DNA from: Bacteriovoracaceae bacterium
GTDB taxonomy: Bacteria > Bdellovibrionota > Bacteriovoracia > Bacteriovoracales > Bacteriovoracaceae
DNA length: 64,000 nt
Direction: 5' to 3'
Assembly (NCBI GenBank): GCA_017858255.1
Contig: JAFMBV010000001.1
Span: 104,157 to 168,156, forward strand
Numbering within the stretch: the first letter of the stretch is position 1; each line of letters begins with the position of its first letter. The notes below the pieces were generated by a model. It made no database searches and was not told the DNA's origin. It worked only from the letters and a program-made list of their open reading frames with translations. The position numbers were made by a program, and so were the translations under genes. Of this stretch, positions 9,059-18,477 are shown in pieces.

Positions 9059-10517
9059 TGGTTTCTTTCCATTGACCCTTTTTCATCTCAAAATATTCAC
9101 TCTTAATTGGTGTGAATGTAGACTCTTCTTGCCACATCTCTTCAAGTTGATCTTTACTAATGATGTTTTTACCAATCGCCGCAGCACAGGCTGCACCAAA
9201 TGCAGTGGTCTCAATTACCTTAGGTCGAATAATTTTAGTATTACTAATATTAGCTTGAGTTTGCATAAGGAAGTTATTAACGACGGCACCCCCATCTACC
9301 CGAAGCACTTTTACTTTTAGGCCACTATCTTTTTCTATACTTTCGATAAGGTCGTTTATTGCTAAGCATACCCCTTCGAGGCATGCCCTTGCGATTTCGG
9401 AGCGTCCAGTATCTCGAGTTAAGCCAGTAATTGCAGCTGTAGCTTCACCGACCCAATAGGGGGAGCCAAGACCAGTAAAAAATGGAAGAAAAAGTACGTT
9501 GGCCATTTTCTCATCACTTGATTGAAGTGCTAACTCTTCAACAGCTGGGCTGTCTGGAAAAAATTTTAACTGATCTCTTAACCATTGAACGGCCGCACCA
9601 GCAATATAACTACTTCCTTCCAAGGCATAAAAATCCTTACCATTTTCACGATAAGCAATGGTGCTAAGTAGCCCATTTTGCGATCGTATGCATTCGTCAC
9701 CAGTATTAATTAAGTAGAAGGCACCAGTACCGTAGGTACATTTACTCATGCCTTTTTTAACACCTGCTTGGCCGAATAGTGCTGATTGTTGATCGCCTAG
9801 GACACCGTTAATCGTAATACCATCAGGAAGAAACTCGAGCCCTGAGGTGGAGCCAAAGTCACCGAAACTATCTTTAACTTCGGGAAGATTTTTTTTATCT
9901 ATAGCGAATATTTCTAGAAGCTCTTCGCACCAAACACCTTTATGAATATCAAATAGTAATGTTCTAGATGCATTGGAGGCCTCGGTGACGTGAGATTTTC
10001 CTCCAGTCAGTTTATGAATAAGAAAGGTATCTATTGTACCGAAGAAACAATTGTTGTCCTTGATCGCTTCTTGAACTTTTTTATCATTGGAGATGAGCCA
10101 ATTGATTTTTGTTCCACTAAAGTAGGGATCGACAGGCAAGCCTGTTTTGGAGGTAATTTTTTCTTTTAGGTTAGAATCTAGATTCTTACAGAAATCATTG
10201 GTTCTTCTATCTTGCCATACGATGGCATTTCTAATGGGGCGCGAATTTTTATCAAAAGCACAGATTGTTTCTCGTTGATTAGTAATCCCAATCGTTCGAA
10301 TATCTTCACCATTAATATTAGCTTTCTTAAGAACTTCAGAGACTGTTTTACAAACAGTATCCCAAATATCATTTAGATTATGCTCAACCCAACCGGGTTT
10401 AGGAAAAATTTGTGGAAACTCATGATTAACTTTGGCCGCAACTTCTAGAGTATTAGCATCAATTAAGACGGCCGTTGTACCTGTTGTGCCCTGATCAATG
10501 GCTAGAATCATTCCCAT
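9039..10517 (-). CDS. glpK: Glycerol kinase
   Basis: Phosphorylates glycerol to sn-glycerol 3-phosphate with ATP, feeding lipid synthesis or glycolysis. FGGY-family motifs are clear: AIDQGTTGTTAVLID at the N-terminus, GITNQRET, WQDRRT, and a C-terminal ATPase segment with VLRVDGGAVVNNFLMQ. Length 492 is typical. No glpF or glpD adjoins it, so it stands alone apart from the small TadE/Flp-like gene 8 bp upstream on the same strand. Phospholipid breakdown is a possible source of glycerol, but linkage to the patatin at 2754 is speculation. The end overlaps radA by 20 bp tail to tail. Confidence 0.96.
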   Translation of the reverse strand: MGMILAIDQGTTGTTAVLIDANTLEVAAKVNHEFPQIFPKPGWVEHNLNDIWDTVCKTVSEVLKKANINGEDIRTIGITNQRETICAFDKNSRPIRNAIVWQDRRTNDFCKNLDSNLKEKITSKTGLPVDPYFSGTKINWLISNDKKVQEAIKDNNCFFGTIDTFLIHKLTGGKSHVTEASNASRTLLFDIHKGVWCEELLEIFAIDKKNLPEVKDSFGDFGSTSGLEFLPDGITINGVLGDQQSALFGQAGVKKGMSKCTYGTGAFYLINTGDECIRSQNGLLSTIAYRENGKDFYALEGSSYIAGAAVQWLRDQLKFFPDSPAVEELALQSSDEKMANVLFLPFFTGLGSPYWVGEATAAITGLTRDTGRSEIARACLEGVCLAINDLIESIEKDSGLKVKVLRVDGGAVVNNFLMQTQANISNTKIIRPKVIETTAFGAACAAAIGKNIISKDQLEEMWQEESTFTPIKSEYFEMKKGQWKETIKKLYL

Positions 10518-10525
10518 GTCTTTCC

Positions 10526-10756
10526 TTAAAGCTCGAAGTCATTATTCGTATTTGGCATGGCAACTGCTTGGACCAGTGCTTTCCATTGCTTAGAAACAGT
10601 TCCGTTAAAACCTGTTACCAGGGTCATTGATAAACCCATGAGAATTAAAAGTAGAAATAAAAATTCAATAAACGATTGACCCTGTGAGTTATTGGTCAAT
10701 TTTAAGAAGCTTCGTTTGTAAAAACTATGAATCTTTTGCCTAAAGTGATTAATCAT
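10526..10756 (-). CDS. Small TadE/Flp-like prepilin-type membrane protein
   Basis: A 76-residue protein with a type IV prepilin-like segment: a basic N-terminus, then QGQSFIEFLFLLLILMG, that is Gly, cleavage, and Glu at mature position 5 followed by a long hydrophobic helix. This is the arrangement of TadE and Flp pilins. I chose the ATG at 10756. A longer reading to 10822 would add a second hydrophobic stretch and run into the divergent thioredoxin gene, and a TATAAT-like box lies just upstream of 10756. It is isolated from any tad/flp assembly cluster. It could be a minor pseudopilin using machinery encoded elsewhere. glpK follows 8 bp downstream. Confidence 0.55.
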   Translation of the reverse strand: MINHFRQKIHSFYKRSFLKLTNNSQGQSFIEFLFLLLILMGLSMTLVTGFNGTVSKQWKALVQAVAMPNTNNDFEL

Positions 10757-10790
10757 TAAAATTATCATACAATCTATTATAAAAAATCTT

Positions 10791-11351
10791 ATGCTAATAA
10801 CAATGAAGAAATACATCCCCATATTCGTAGCTATTTTTGGATTATCCTTTTATTTGGTGAGCCAAGGTCTATTTAATAATGGCGACCCTACGGCAAATAC
10901 ACCAGATAAATCGAGTAAGGTTAATAAACATTATTCAGAGGTTCTAAGAAAGCTGAAAGTAAAATCATGGGATGGCGTTTCTTTAACCTATAAGAAGCCT
11001 CCTAAGGTCTTGATCGTTAACTTTTGGGCGAGTTGGTGCACACCATGTCTTGAAGAATTTCCTTCGCTTAACTCTCTACTAAAGAAATTCAAAGGAAAAG
11101 ACATCCAGGTTTTAGGTGTTAATACTGATGAAAAAGATCAAGTAACGAAAGTAAAAAAGACTATTGAAAAATATGATCTAGCTTTCCCAATAGTTCTTGA
11201 TACAGATGGTAAGCTAATAAATGATTTCTTAATAACGGCGATACCTATTTCTATCATTTACCATGAAGGCAAGGTTGTTGAAATCTCGAAAGGATCAAAA
11301 GATTTTGAGGCTGAAGAATTCATAGAACAAGTCACGCAATGGTTAGAGTGA
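10791..11351 (+). CDS. TlpA/ResA-type membrane-anchored thioredoxin
   Basis: A periplasm-facing thiol-disulfide oxidoreductase anchored by an N-terminal membrane helix (KKYIPIFVAIFGLSFYLVS). The thioredoxin fold carries the redox motif W-C83-T-P-C86 in FWASWCTPCLEEFPSL, the cis-Pro loop is ITAIPISIIY, and GVNTDEKDQ matches the ResA/TlpA insertion region. Such proteins typically reduce apocytochrome c or copper-site cysteines. No cytochrome maturation gene is adjacent, so the partner is unknown. A start at 10803 (MKKYIP) is equally possible since neither has a strong ribosome site. The gene is divergent from the TadE-like gene and its end overlaps the Kazal lipoprotein gene by 9 bp. Confidence 0.85.
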   Translation: MLITMKKYIPIFVAIFGLSFYLVSQGLFNNGDPTANTPDKSSKVNKHYSEVLRKLKVKSWDGVSLTYKKPPKVLIVNFWASWCTPCLEEFPSLNSLLKKFKGKDIQVLGVNTDEKDQVTKVKKTIEKYDLAFPIVLDTDGKLINDFLITAIPISIIYHEGKVVEISKGSKDFEAEEFIEQVTQWLE

Positions 11352-11741
11352 TTGAGTACACTGACTTAGGTCGACCTTAGTAGCACCAGCAGACTCCAAG
11401 GCACACTCATCAGAAAAAATTCCCGCCGGCTGACAACTTACCCCTGTAGGGCATGATGGCAGACCACATACTTGACCAGATGCTTGGTTACATTGGGCAC
11501 TGGCAGAGGGTGCGCAGACTCCATTGGTGTAATTAAAACCATTACATTGAGCAATACAAGAATTTAAAAAAGTAATATAACGACTTCCGTCGAAACCACA
11601 AACAGGTTCCTTGAGATCACTACATGAGCAGGTCAGACCAGAAAAGTTAGAGGAACCTGATCCTCTGGATGAAGGCGTTCTTAGTTCCTGACCACAAGAA
11701 ACTAGTATTAATGCAATACTTATATAAGAGAACCATTTCAT
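11343..11741 (-). CDS. Lipoprotein with Kazal-type protease-inhibitor domain
   Basis: A 132-residue lipoprotein: signal peptide and lipobox LVSC with the lipidated Cys at residue 16, a Ser/Gly-rich linker, then a Kazal-like domain (CSCSDLKEPVCGFDGSRY, then FLNSCIAQCNGFNY), with the PVCGxDG and NSC-x3-C spacing of serine-protease inhibitors of that fold. The remaining 55 residues are again Cys-rich (QVCGLPSCPTGVSC...DECALES) and may be a second, degenerate copy. It would sit on the outer or inner membrane surface and could inhibit a serine protease. Bacterial Kazal proteins are known but uncommon, and the target is unknown. It stands alone with no operon partner. Confidence 0.75.
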   Translation of the reverse strand: MKWFSYISIALILVSCGQELRTPSSRGSGSSNFSGLTCSCSDLKEPVCGFDGSRYITFLNSCIAQCNGFNYTNGVCAPSASAQCNQASGQVCGLPSCPTGVSCQPAGIFSDECALESAGATKVDLSQCTQSL

Positions 11742-11781
11742 GTTTCATTATTCGGAACTTAATCGAAAAAACTTGAGAAAA

Positions 11782-12993
11782 TCAGACAGGAACTGAGAAG
11801 TTTCGACCCCAGTTATAAGTAATTTCGTCCACTTGGCCCACCTTAAATAATGAAAATCTCGGTTTAAGACCCTGAAGAATTGCACCTTGTTCTCTAAGCC
11901 CTAAGGAGTGTGCAGCATTTAGAGTTATTCCACACCATATTTCTGCCAATGAAAGCTTAAGAGTAGGGGCAGCAAGACTAGAAATCAATACGAGGTTATC
12001 GCAGTGGCAACTTCCAGGATTAAAGTCAGATGCTATAGAAAGCTTTGCCCCTTTATCGATTAATTTTCTAGCATCAGCCTGATCTTTACCTAAGAAAAAG
12101 CCGGTACCAGGAAGAATAGTTGCCACAGTATTTGATTTTGAAAGGGACTCAATGCCTTTGCTCCCTGTTCTCAAGAGGTGGTCGCAACTCAAAGCTTTAT
12201 ACTCACATGCCAGGGAGGCGCCGCCATTATCATTAAATTCATCAGCATGAACTTTAAGAGGTAAGTTTAGGTCTTGGCAGAATTTAAAAAACTGTTCGGT
12301 ATCTTCTTTATTAAAATATCCCTCTTCGAAAAAAATATCTACAGCATCAATAATGTTTTTCTTATGAACCTGGTCAATAGAAGGGTAAACAATCTTTTCA
12401 AGATACTCTCTTCCATTAGCAAAACCTGTTGGGATCGCATGAGCAGGCATAAAGGTATTAAATATTTGTACGTTATTTTTAAACTCTATTTTTAAATCAT
12501 TAATAATCTCAGCACATTCAATTTCTTTTTGAATATTGAGACCATAACCAGATTTTATTTCAATAGTACCGATGCCATAGGAATGAATCCGTTCGATCCG
12601 CTTTTTAGCTATTGAGAAAAGTTCATCACGACTTGCCTCATTAGTTTGTTTCATTGTGGAAAGGATTCCACCGCCAGCCTTGGCAATGGCCTCATAGTCA
12701 GCACCATTGAGGCGCATACTATATTCCTTTGAGCGATTACCACCAAATACTAAATGAGTGTGAGAATCAACTATTTCAGGAGTAAGCACATGTCCATGTC
12801 CATCTCTCAAGGAAATATTTTGGTACTTTGTAGGAATATCTTTAGTTTGCCCAACCCATAAAATAGTATGATCATTATAAATGACTGCGCCATCTTCAAT
12901 GATGTTGAGGTCTTCCGCGACTGGCCCTCGACCATCCTTTTTATGGACGCCACTTAAGGTTAAAATTTGTGATAGGTTTTTAAAACCTTTCAT
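11782..12993 (-). CDS. hutI: Imidazolonepropionase HutI
   Basis: Third step of histidine degradation: hydrolyses 4-imidazolone-5-propanoate to N-formimino-L-glutamate. It belongs to the amidohydrolase superfamily. Metal ligands are visible in VDSHTHLVFGG (H78, H80), the later KVHADEFND supplies a His, and SDFNPGS supplies the conserved Asp. Length 403 is normal. The ATG overlaps the hutU stop by one base (TAATG). It is the last gene of the long minus-strand run. No hutG or hutF follows, so the fate of formiminoglutamate must be handled elsewhere. Confidence 0.96.
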   Translation of the reverse strand: MKGFKNLSQILTLSGVHKKDGRGPVAEDLNIIEDGAVIYNDHTILWVGQTKDIPTKYQNISLRDGHGHVLTPEIVDSHTHLVFGGNRSKEYSMRLNGADYEAIAKAGGGILSTMKQTNEASRDELFSIAKKRIERIHSYGIGTIEIKSGYGLNIQKEIECAEIINDLKIEFKNNVQIFNTFMPAHAIPTGFANGREYLEKIVYPSIDQVHKKNIIDAVDIFFEEGYFNKEDTEQFFKFCQDLNLPLKVHADEFNDNGGASLACEYKALSCDHLLRTGSKGIESLSKSNTVATILPGTGFFLGKDQADARKLIDKGAKLSIASDFNPGSCHCDNLVLISSLAAPTLKLSLAEIWCGITLNAAHSLGLREQGAILQGLKPRFSLFKVGQVDEITYNWGRNFSVPV

Positions 12994-14654
12994 TAGCTAT
13001 CCAAACTTGGAAATTTAATATTAGTTCTTTTTCGCTCTTCCAGAGCAATGTCGTAGCCAGCATCGGCATGGCGAATGATCCCCATACCAGGATCACCATT
13101 TAGTACACGACTCAATCTTTTATCCATACCTTCTGTTCCGTCGGCACAAATCACCATTCCTGCATGTTGGCTAAAGCCAATACCAACACCTCCACCATGG
13201 TGAAAAGATGTCCACGAGGCACCATTCATTGTATTGATGGCCATATTTAAAATGGGCCAATCGGAAACAGCATCTGAACCGTCCTTCATGGCCTCTGTTT
13301 CTCTATTGGGAGAAGCTACGGAACCGCAATCCAAATGATCTCGACCAATAACAATAGGGGCCTTAACTTTTCCATCTCTTACGAGTTTGTTAAAGATAAG
13401 ACCTGCTTTTTCTCTGTCACCATACTTTAGCCAACAAATTCTAGACGGTAGGCCTTGGAACTGAACCATTTCTTCTGCTTTTTTAAGCCAGTTGATAAGT
13501 TTTTTGTCTTCTGGAAAGGCTTCCATCAGCGCCTTGTCCGTTACTCTAATATCCTCAGGGTCGCCAGAAAGTGCAATCCATCTAAATGGGCCAGATCCTG
13601 TGCAAAATAAGGGACGAATATAAGCAGGAACAAAGCCCGGAAAATCAAAAGCGTTTTCTACGCCTGCTTTCTGGGCTCCTGCTCTTAGGTTGTTTCCGTA
13701 ATCAAAAACATGGCTACCCCGTTTTTGAAATTCCAGCATGGCCAATACATGAACAGCCATTGTTTCATAAGAAAGTTGCATATACTTAGCGGAATCATTC
13801 TTACGTAAATCATCAATTTCTACTTGAGTAAGGTGATGTGGAACATAACCGTAAAGAGGATCATGAGCACTTGTTTGGTCAGTAACTAAGTCAGGAAGAA
13901 TATTTTTTTCTAGGAGGTAGTTGAAAAAGTCAGCAGCGTTACCCACAACAGCAATAGAGATGGCCTTGTTTTCTTTCTTCGCTTTTAGGGCCAATTCAAT
14001 GCCCTCATCAAAACTAGAGGCCAGTACGTCGACATACTTAGTCTTTAAGCGTTTTTCTATTCTCCACTTAGCGACATCACAACATAGGCAGACCCCGCCG
14101 GCCATTTTTACGGCGAGTGGCTGAGCTCCGCCCATTCCACCAACACCAGCAGTAAGAACAAGTTTTCCTTGGAGGTCTTTGCCTTCACCATAATGTTTTT
14201 CTGCAGCGGCCATAAAAGTTTCATAAGTTCCCTGAAGAATCCCTTGAGTGCCAATATAAATCCAACTTCCAGCAGTCATTTGGCCGTACATCATGAGGCC
14301 TTCATCTTTGAGCTGATTAAAATATTCCCAATTTGCCCATTCGGGAACGAGGTTGGAATTGGCTATAAGAACGCGCGGCCCTTCAGGATGGGAGGGGATA
14401 ACAGCGACAGGTTTCCCTGACTGTACTAAAAGAGTTTCATTGTCTTCTAGGTTTTTTAGAGAACTTATAATGTCATTAAGCGCTTTGGGATTTCTTGCTG
14501 CTTGTCCATTACCACCATAAACGATGAGGTTTTCGCGGTCTTCAGCTACATCAGGATGGAGATTATTAAGAAGGCATCTTAGGGCAGCTTCTTGATGCCA
14601 ACCCTTACATGTTAATTTACTTCCTGTCGGTGGGAGAGGGATTTCGAATGTCAT
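12993..14654 (-). CDS. hutU: Urocanate hydratase HutU
   Basis: Second step of histidine degradation: adds water to urocanate using tightly bound NAD+ as an electrophile, giving imidazolonepropionate. Highly conserved stretches are present throughout: [10 protein letters not shown] near residue 50, a glycine-rich NAD region [12 protein letters not shown], the active-site segment [16 protein letters not shown] with its Cys, and [16 protein letters not shown]. Length 553 agrees with the family. It overlaps hutH by four bases (ATGA) and hutI by one, so the three enzymes are translationally coupled. Confidence 0.98.
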   Translation of the reverse strand: MTFEIPLPPTGSKLTCKGWHQEAALRCLLNNLHPDVAEDRENLIVYGGNGQAARNPKALNDIISSLKNLEDNETLLVQSGKPVAVIPSHPEGPRVLIANSNLVPEWANWEYFNQLKDEGLMMYGQMTAGSWIYIGTQGILQGTYETFMAAAEKHYGEGKDLQGKLVLTAGVGGMGGAQPLAVKMAGGVCLCCDVAKWRIEKRLKTKYVDVLASSFDEGIELALKAKKENKAISIAVVGNAADFFNYLLEKNILPDLVTDQTSAHDPLYGYVPHHLTQVEIDDLRKNDSAKYMQLSYETMAVHVLAMLEFQKRGSHVFDYGNNLRAGAQKAGVENAFDFPGFVPAYIRPLFCTGSGPFRWIALSGDPEDIRVTDKALMEAFPEDKKLINWLKKAEEMVQFQGLPSRICWLKYGDREKAGLIFNKLVRDGKVKAPIVIGRDHLDCGSVASPNRETEAMKDGSDAVSDWPILNMAINTMNGASWTSFHHGGGVGIGFSQHAGMVICADGTEGMDKRLSRVLNGDPGMGIIRHADAGYDIALEERKRTNIKFPSLDS

Positions 14655-16189
14655 TTTAAACCTCCAATATGGGAATCTATGGCCTTAAATAATTCATCTG
14701 TCTTTATGACTTTAATAATGTTTTCAATATCAATTTGAAAAACACGATCTTCATCAATGAATGGAACGTGTTTACGAAAAATTTGGTGAACATTCTCTAG
14801 TGCGGGAGAGGACTTATGTGGTCTTTGAAAATCAAGTGCCTGAGTAGCACATAAAAATTCGATTGCAATACAATGGAAAGCATTATCAATAACCTCTAAG
14901 AGTTTTCGGCCTGAAGTAACTCCCATAGAGACATGATCTTCTTTGTCTGTTGAAGTTGGAATACTGTCTATACTTGCAGGATGACATAGATACTTATTTT
15001 CAGAGGCAAGAGCGGCTGCAGTAACATGGGCAATCATTAAACCAGAGTTAAGACCAGAGGACTCTATCAAAAAAGCAGGAAGTTCAGAAAAGGTGGGATT
15101 CATCATCTTTTCTACTCTTCTCTCTGAAATATTACAAATTTCAGCGACACCCATCGCAAGGTAATCCATTGCCAGAGCAATAGCTTCACCATGGAAGTTT
15201 CCACCAGAGATAACATCGTCATCTTCAATAAAAATAAGTGGATTGTCCGTTACTGCATTTAATTCATAACTAAAAACTTCTTGAATATGTCTAAGTGTTT
15301 GTCTGCAAGCTCCATGAACTTGAGGCACGCATCTGAGAGAGTAGGGATCTTGAACCTTACCGCAGTCCATATGTGAGTTCATGACCTCACTACCCTTTAA
15401 AAGATTTCTTAAGTTATCAGCACATTCAATTTGACCAGGATGAGGTTTTAAACGCTGAATTCTTGGGTCAAATGCACTAATCGTTCCCCTTACCCCATCG
15501 CAGGTTAAGGCCGCTACGACATCGGCAAGTTTCATAATTCTTTCAGCTCTTTCAATCGCAAGGCTGCCAAGGGCCGCCATGACAGCAGTACCGTTAATGA
15601 GGGCAAGCCCATCCTTAGGTCCTAGCGAAATTGGTTTAAGTCCAATTTGGTCAATTGCAAAGTCGGCGCGTACTTGTTTGTTTTTATAAATAACTTGTCC
15701 CTCGCCAATTAAGCATAGGGCCACATGACTAAGGGGAGCTAAATCACCCGAGGCACCCACTGAACCTTTGCAGGGAACGATGGGAATAATGTCATGATTA
15801 AGAAACTCAAGAAGGAGTTCAACAGCCTTTGGATTAACACCTGAAAAACCAGAGGCGAGGCAATTCGCTCTTAAAAGCATAATCGCTCTTACGACATCTC
15901 TTTCAAATGGTATACCAACGCCAGTGCAGTGACTTCTTATAAGATTTATTTGAAGTTTAGCGAGATCTTCTTTTGGAATGTGAACATCAGAGAGAGCACC
16001 GAAGCCAGTATTAATACCATAGACAGGCTTGCCATCTTCAACAATTTTTTCAACATAACTTTTGGAAGCTTTTAGCAGCTTTAGACTACTCTCGCTGAGC
16101 TTTACTTGTACACTACCTACTCTTGCATTAGCGACTGTGACAATTTGTTCTATGGTAATTTCAGAACCATTAATAATTATTTCTTTCAT
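14651..16189 (-). CDS. hutH: Histidine ammonia-lyase HutH
   Basis: First step of histidine degradation: deaminates L-histidine to trans-urocanate. The Ala146-Ser147-Gly148 tripeptide in [14 protein letters not shown] will cyclise to the MIO electrophile. Other family blocks are [20 protein letters not shown] and [15 protein letters not shown]. Length 512 is typical. It lies 10 bp downstream of rpe, with no visible promoter, terminator or regulator between them, so histidine catabolism appears appended to a housekeeping operon rather than under its own HutC-type control. Alternatively, a promoter lies inside rpe. Confidence 0.97.
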   Translation of the reverse strand: MKEIIINGSEITIEQIVTVANARVGSVQVKLSESSLKLLKASKSYVEKIVEDGKPVYGINTGFGALSDVHIPKEDLAKLQINLIRSHCTGVGIPFERDVVRAIMLLRANCLASGFSGVNPKAVELLLEFLNHDIIPIVPCKGSVGASGDLAPLSHVALCLIGEGQVIYKNKQVRADFAIDQIGLKPISLGPKDGLALINGTAVMAALGSLAIERAERIMKLADVVAALTCDGVRGTISAFDPRIQRLKPHPGQIECADNLRNLLKGSEVMNSHMDCGKVQDPYSLRCVPQVHGACRQTLRHIQEVFSYELNAVTDNPLIFIEDDDVISGGNFHGEAIALAMDYLAMGVAEICNISERRVEKMMNPTFSELPAFLIESSGLNSGLMIAHVTAAALASENKYLCHPASIDSIPTSTDKEDHVSMGVTSGRKLLEVIDNAFHCIAIEFLCATQALDFQRPHKSSPALENVHQIFRKHVPFIDEDRVFQIDIENIIKVIKTDELFKAIDSHIGGLK

Positions 16190-16199
16190 GATTTTTCAA

Positions 16200-16853
16200 C
16201 TACCTTAGGGATTGAACCTTGTTTAAATATTCAGACGTATTATTTTTGAAAATAAAACTACCAGCGACAAGGTTGTCTGCTCCAGCTTCACGAACAACTT
16301 TTACATTTTTATCGCTTATTCCACCATCAATTTGAATTTGGAAGTTTAAAGAAAGTTCTTCTCTTCTACGCACAAGTTCTCTCATCTTGTCTAAAGAGCC
16401 TTCCATAAAAGATTGACCACCAAAACCTGGCTCTACAGACATCACGAGGACCAAATCTAATTCCTTTAAAAGATCATCTGACAGTTCAGACACTTGAGTA
16501 CCCGGCTTAATGCTGACACCAATGCTTTTGTAAAAGGATCTAAACTTCTTAATCGTGTCGATAGGGTTTTTCGAGGCCTCAAGATGAAAGGTAATATTGT
16601 CTAAACCAAAGTCCTTCATTTCAGCCATATGAAACTCAGGATTAGAAACCATCAAATGGGCGTCTAGTGGTATATTTGTTTTTTTACTGATTTGTTCGAT
16701 TATCGGAATTCCAAACGTAAGGTTTGGAACAAAGTGACCATCCATTATATCAAGATGCAGCCAAAGGTCTTTTACACCCTCAAAGATTTTTATTTCGTTT
16801 TCGATGTTCAAAAAATCACAGCTCAAAATTGAAGGTGAGATAATGCTATTCAT
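16200..16853 (-). CDS. rpe: Ribulose-phosphate 3-epimerase
   Basis: Interconverts D-ribulose 5-phosphate and D-xylulose 5-phosphate in the pentose phosphate pathway. A TIM barrel with hallmark motifs: SPSILSCDFLNI, WLHLDIMDGHFVPNLTFG (metal His and catalytic Asp), DAHLMVSNP, MSVEPGFGGQSF, and IQIDGGISDKNV with the second Asp. Length 217 is normal. It overlaps fmt by 8 bp, giving the order def-fmt-rpe seen in many bacteria, though the rsmB often found between fmt and rpe is absent here. Confidence 0.97.
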   Translation of the reverse strand: MNSIISPSILSCDFLNIENEIKIFEGVKDLWLHLDIMDGHFVPNLTFGIPIIEQISKKTNIPLDAHLMVSNPEFHMAEMKDFGLDNITFHLEASKNPIDTIKKFRSFYKSIGVSIKPGTQVSELSDDLLKELDLVLVMSVEPGFGGQSFMEGSLDKMRELVRRREELSLNFQIQIDGGISDKNVKVVREAGADNLVAGSFIFKNNTSEYLNKVQSLR

Positions 16854-17805
16854 AGCGTTCCTTGTGTAGCTTGAGGGATATATTTTTGCTTTTAATACCG
16901 TTTAAAAAATCAACATCTCTCTGCGCCTTCTTCCCTTCAGGTTGAATACTGCCAAGACGAATAGTTCCTTTAGTTGTTCCAAGTAAGATGCTGCCTAGCG
17001 CGATATCAATTTCACCAGGTTGAAGGTTTTTGGGAAACGCTTCAACGGCATGAACCTTAAGGCGAGCGTCGTTTAAAAAAATATGAAGCCCGGGCCATGG
17101 AGTGTAAGCACGAAGTTTATTGATAATCGTTTGGCAGTCCTCTTTAAAGGGATTAATAAGACCATCAGTTTTTAAAATAGTTGGTGCAAAGGTAGCCTTA
17201 TTATTATCTTGTTGCGTATATGTTAGATCTCCACTGGTTTTTGAAAAGGTTTCCAAAAAGTTGTGAAGGCCTACAGCCGCTTCTTTTTCCAGCTTCTTGA
17301 AAAGAGTTCCAGAATTGTCTCCCGGTAAAATGGGGACTTCATGATCGTAAACTAAATCACCTGCGTCCATCTGCTTAACCATTTTTTGAATGCTTACTCC
17401 AGTAACAGGGTCCCCATTTAGTAAAGCATACTGAATGGGAGCGGCACCCCTGTATTTAGGCAGTAGAGAAGTGTGGATATTAAATGCTCCGAATTTTGGA
17501 ATTTCTAAAATTTTCGTTCCAAGAAATTGAGCAAAAGCAATTACGATAAAAAAATCAATTTGATTATCATTAAGAAACTTTATTAGGTCAGGGTCTTTAT
17601 TTATATTTTCTGTTTGAAAAAGTTGTAGCTCATGATCGATAGCATATTGAGCTACTGGAGGAGTTTTAAGTTTGTGGCCTCGACCGGCTGGTCTGTCAGG
17701 CATTGAGATTACAGCAGATATTTCAAAGTCAGGGTTTTGATTGATAACATCAAGAGATGGTACAGAGAAATCGGGTGTTCCAAAAAATGCTACTTTGTAA
17801 GACAT
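16846..17805 (-). CDS. fmt: Methionyl-tRNA formyltransferase
   Basis: Transfers a formyl group from 10-formyl-THF to initiator Met-tRNA. The catalytic triad is visible: N109 and H111 in FNIHTSLLPKYRGAAPIQ and D147 in QMDAGD. The Rossmann start VAFFGTPDFSVPSL and the C-terminal OB-like tRNA-binding domain (from about residue 205) are present. Length 319 is typical. The start shares one base with the def stop, and rpe overlaps its end by 8 bp, so the three are one transcript. Confidence 0.97.
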   Translation of the reverse strand: MSYKVAFFGTPDFSVPSLDVINQNPDFEISAVISMPDRPAGRGHKLKTPPVAQYAIDHELQLFQTENINKDPDLIKFLNDNQIDFFIVIAFAQFLGTKILEIPKFGAFNIHTSLLPKYRGAAPIQYALLNGDPVTGVSIQKMVKQMDAGDLVYDHEVPILPGDNSGTLFKKLEKEAAVGLHNFLETFSKTSGDLTYTQQDNNKATFAPTILKTDGLINPFKEDCQTIINKLRAYTPWPGLHIFLNDARLKVHAVEAFPKNLQPGEIDIALGSILLGTTKGTIRLGSIQPEGKKAQRDVDFLNGIKSKNISLKLHKERYE

Positions 17806-18464
17806 TAAACCTTCTTTTTCTTTTTCTTCAAATACTTCTTAGTGAGAAGGTTCTTTTTTATTAAACTAAGTCTTTCTAAGAAAACGATTCCATCCAAATG
17901 GTCATTTTCATGTTGAATACAAACAGCCAATAATTCGTCTGCATCGATTGAATGATGAGACCCATTCCAGTCTTGAAATTTTACGGTAATGGATTCTGAT
18001 CTTTTAACTTCTTCATAAATCCCTGGAACGGAAAGGCAGCCTTCTTGAAATAAGACTTCACCTTTTTTATTTTCAATAACAGGATTAATAAAAACGAGTG
18101 GATTAAATTCACTTAAATTATAATCAAGCGAGCCATCGGCCCTTGTTACTTTTTCTCTTTTGTAATCAATATCCATAACAAAAAGGCGGGAGCTAACTCC
18201 AACTTGTGGGGCAGCTAGGCCAATGCCAGGAGCTCGATACATTGTAAAAAGCATATTTTGACAAAGGTTTTTTAGTTCCTCGTTAAACTCATTAACAGTA
18301 CCGGCGACTTTCTTGAGAACGGGTGATGGGTAAGTGTATATCTTTAATTCATCCCCACTAGGATTGTAGTTTGAGAAAGCCTCTTGATATACGGGAATTG
18401 ATGATTTCATGGGTGATTTTATAGCACGGCTGCTCTGCGTTAGTCCATTTTCCAGTTTTAACAA
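17805..18464 (-). CDS. def: Peptide deformylase
   Basis: Removes the N-formyl group from nascent proteins; a metal enzyme. All three motifs are present: GIGLAAPQVG (residues 80-89), EGCLSVPG with ligand Cys143, and QHENDHLDG with His185, Glu186 and His189. The catalytic fold begins at about residue 40 (KIYTYPSPVLKK), so there is a 40-residue N-terminal extension. The TTG start at 18464 gives 219 residues; an ATG at 18410 (residue 19) is a realistic alternative, and neither has a clear ribosome site. The C-terminus is a run of lysines. fmt follows with a one-base overlap. Confidence 0.95.
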   Translation of the reverse strand: MLKLENGLTQSSRAIKSPMKSSIPVYQEAFSNYNPSGDELKIYTYPSPVLKKVAGTVNEFNEELKNLCQNMLFTMYRAPGIGLAAPQVGVSSRLFVMDIDYKREKVTRADGSLDYNLSEFNPLVFINPVIENKKGEVLFQEGCLSVPGIYEEVKRSESITVKFQDWNGSHHSIDADELLAVCIQHENDHLDGIVFLERLSLIKKNLLTKKYLKKKKKKV

Positions 18465-18477
18465 AGGCCATGAACTT

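Noticed and set aside
10757..10822. Longer N-terminus for the TadE-like protein
   Set aside because: It would overlap the divergent thioredoxin gene and adds a second hydrophobic stretch atypical of prepilins.
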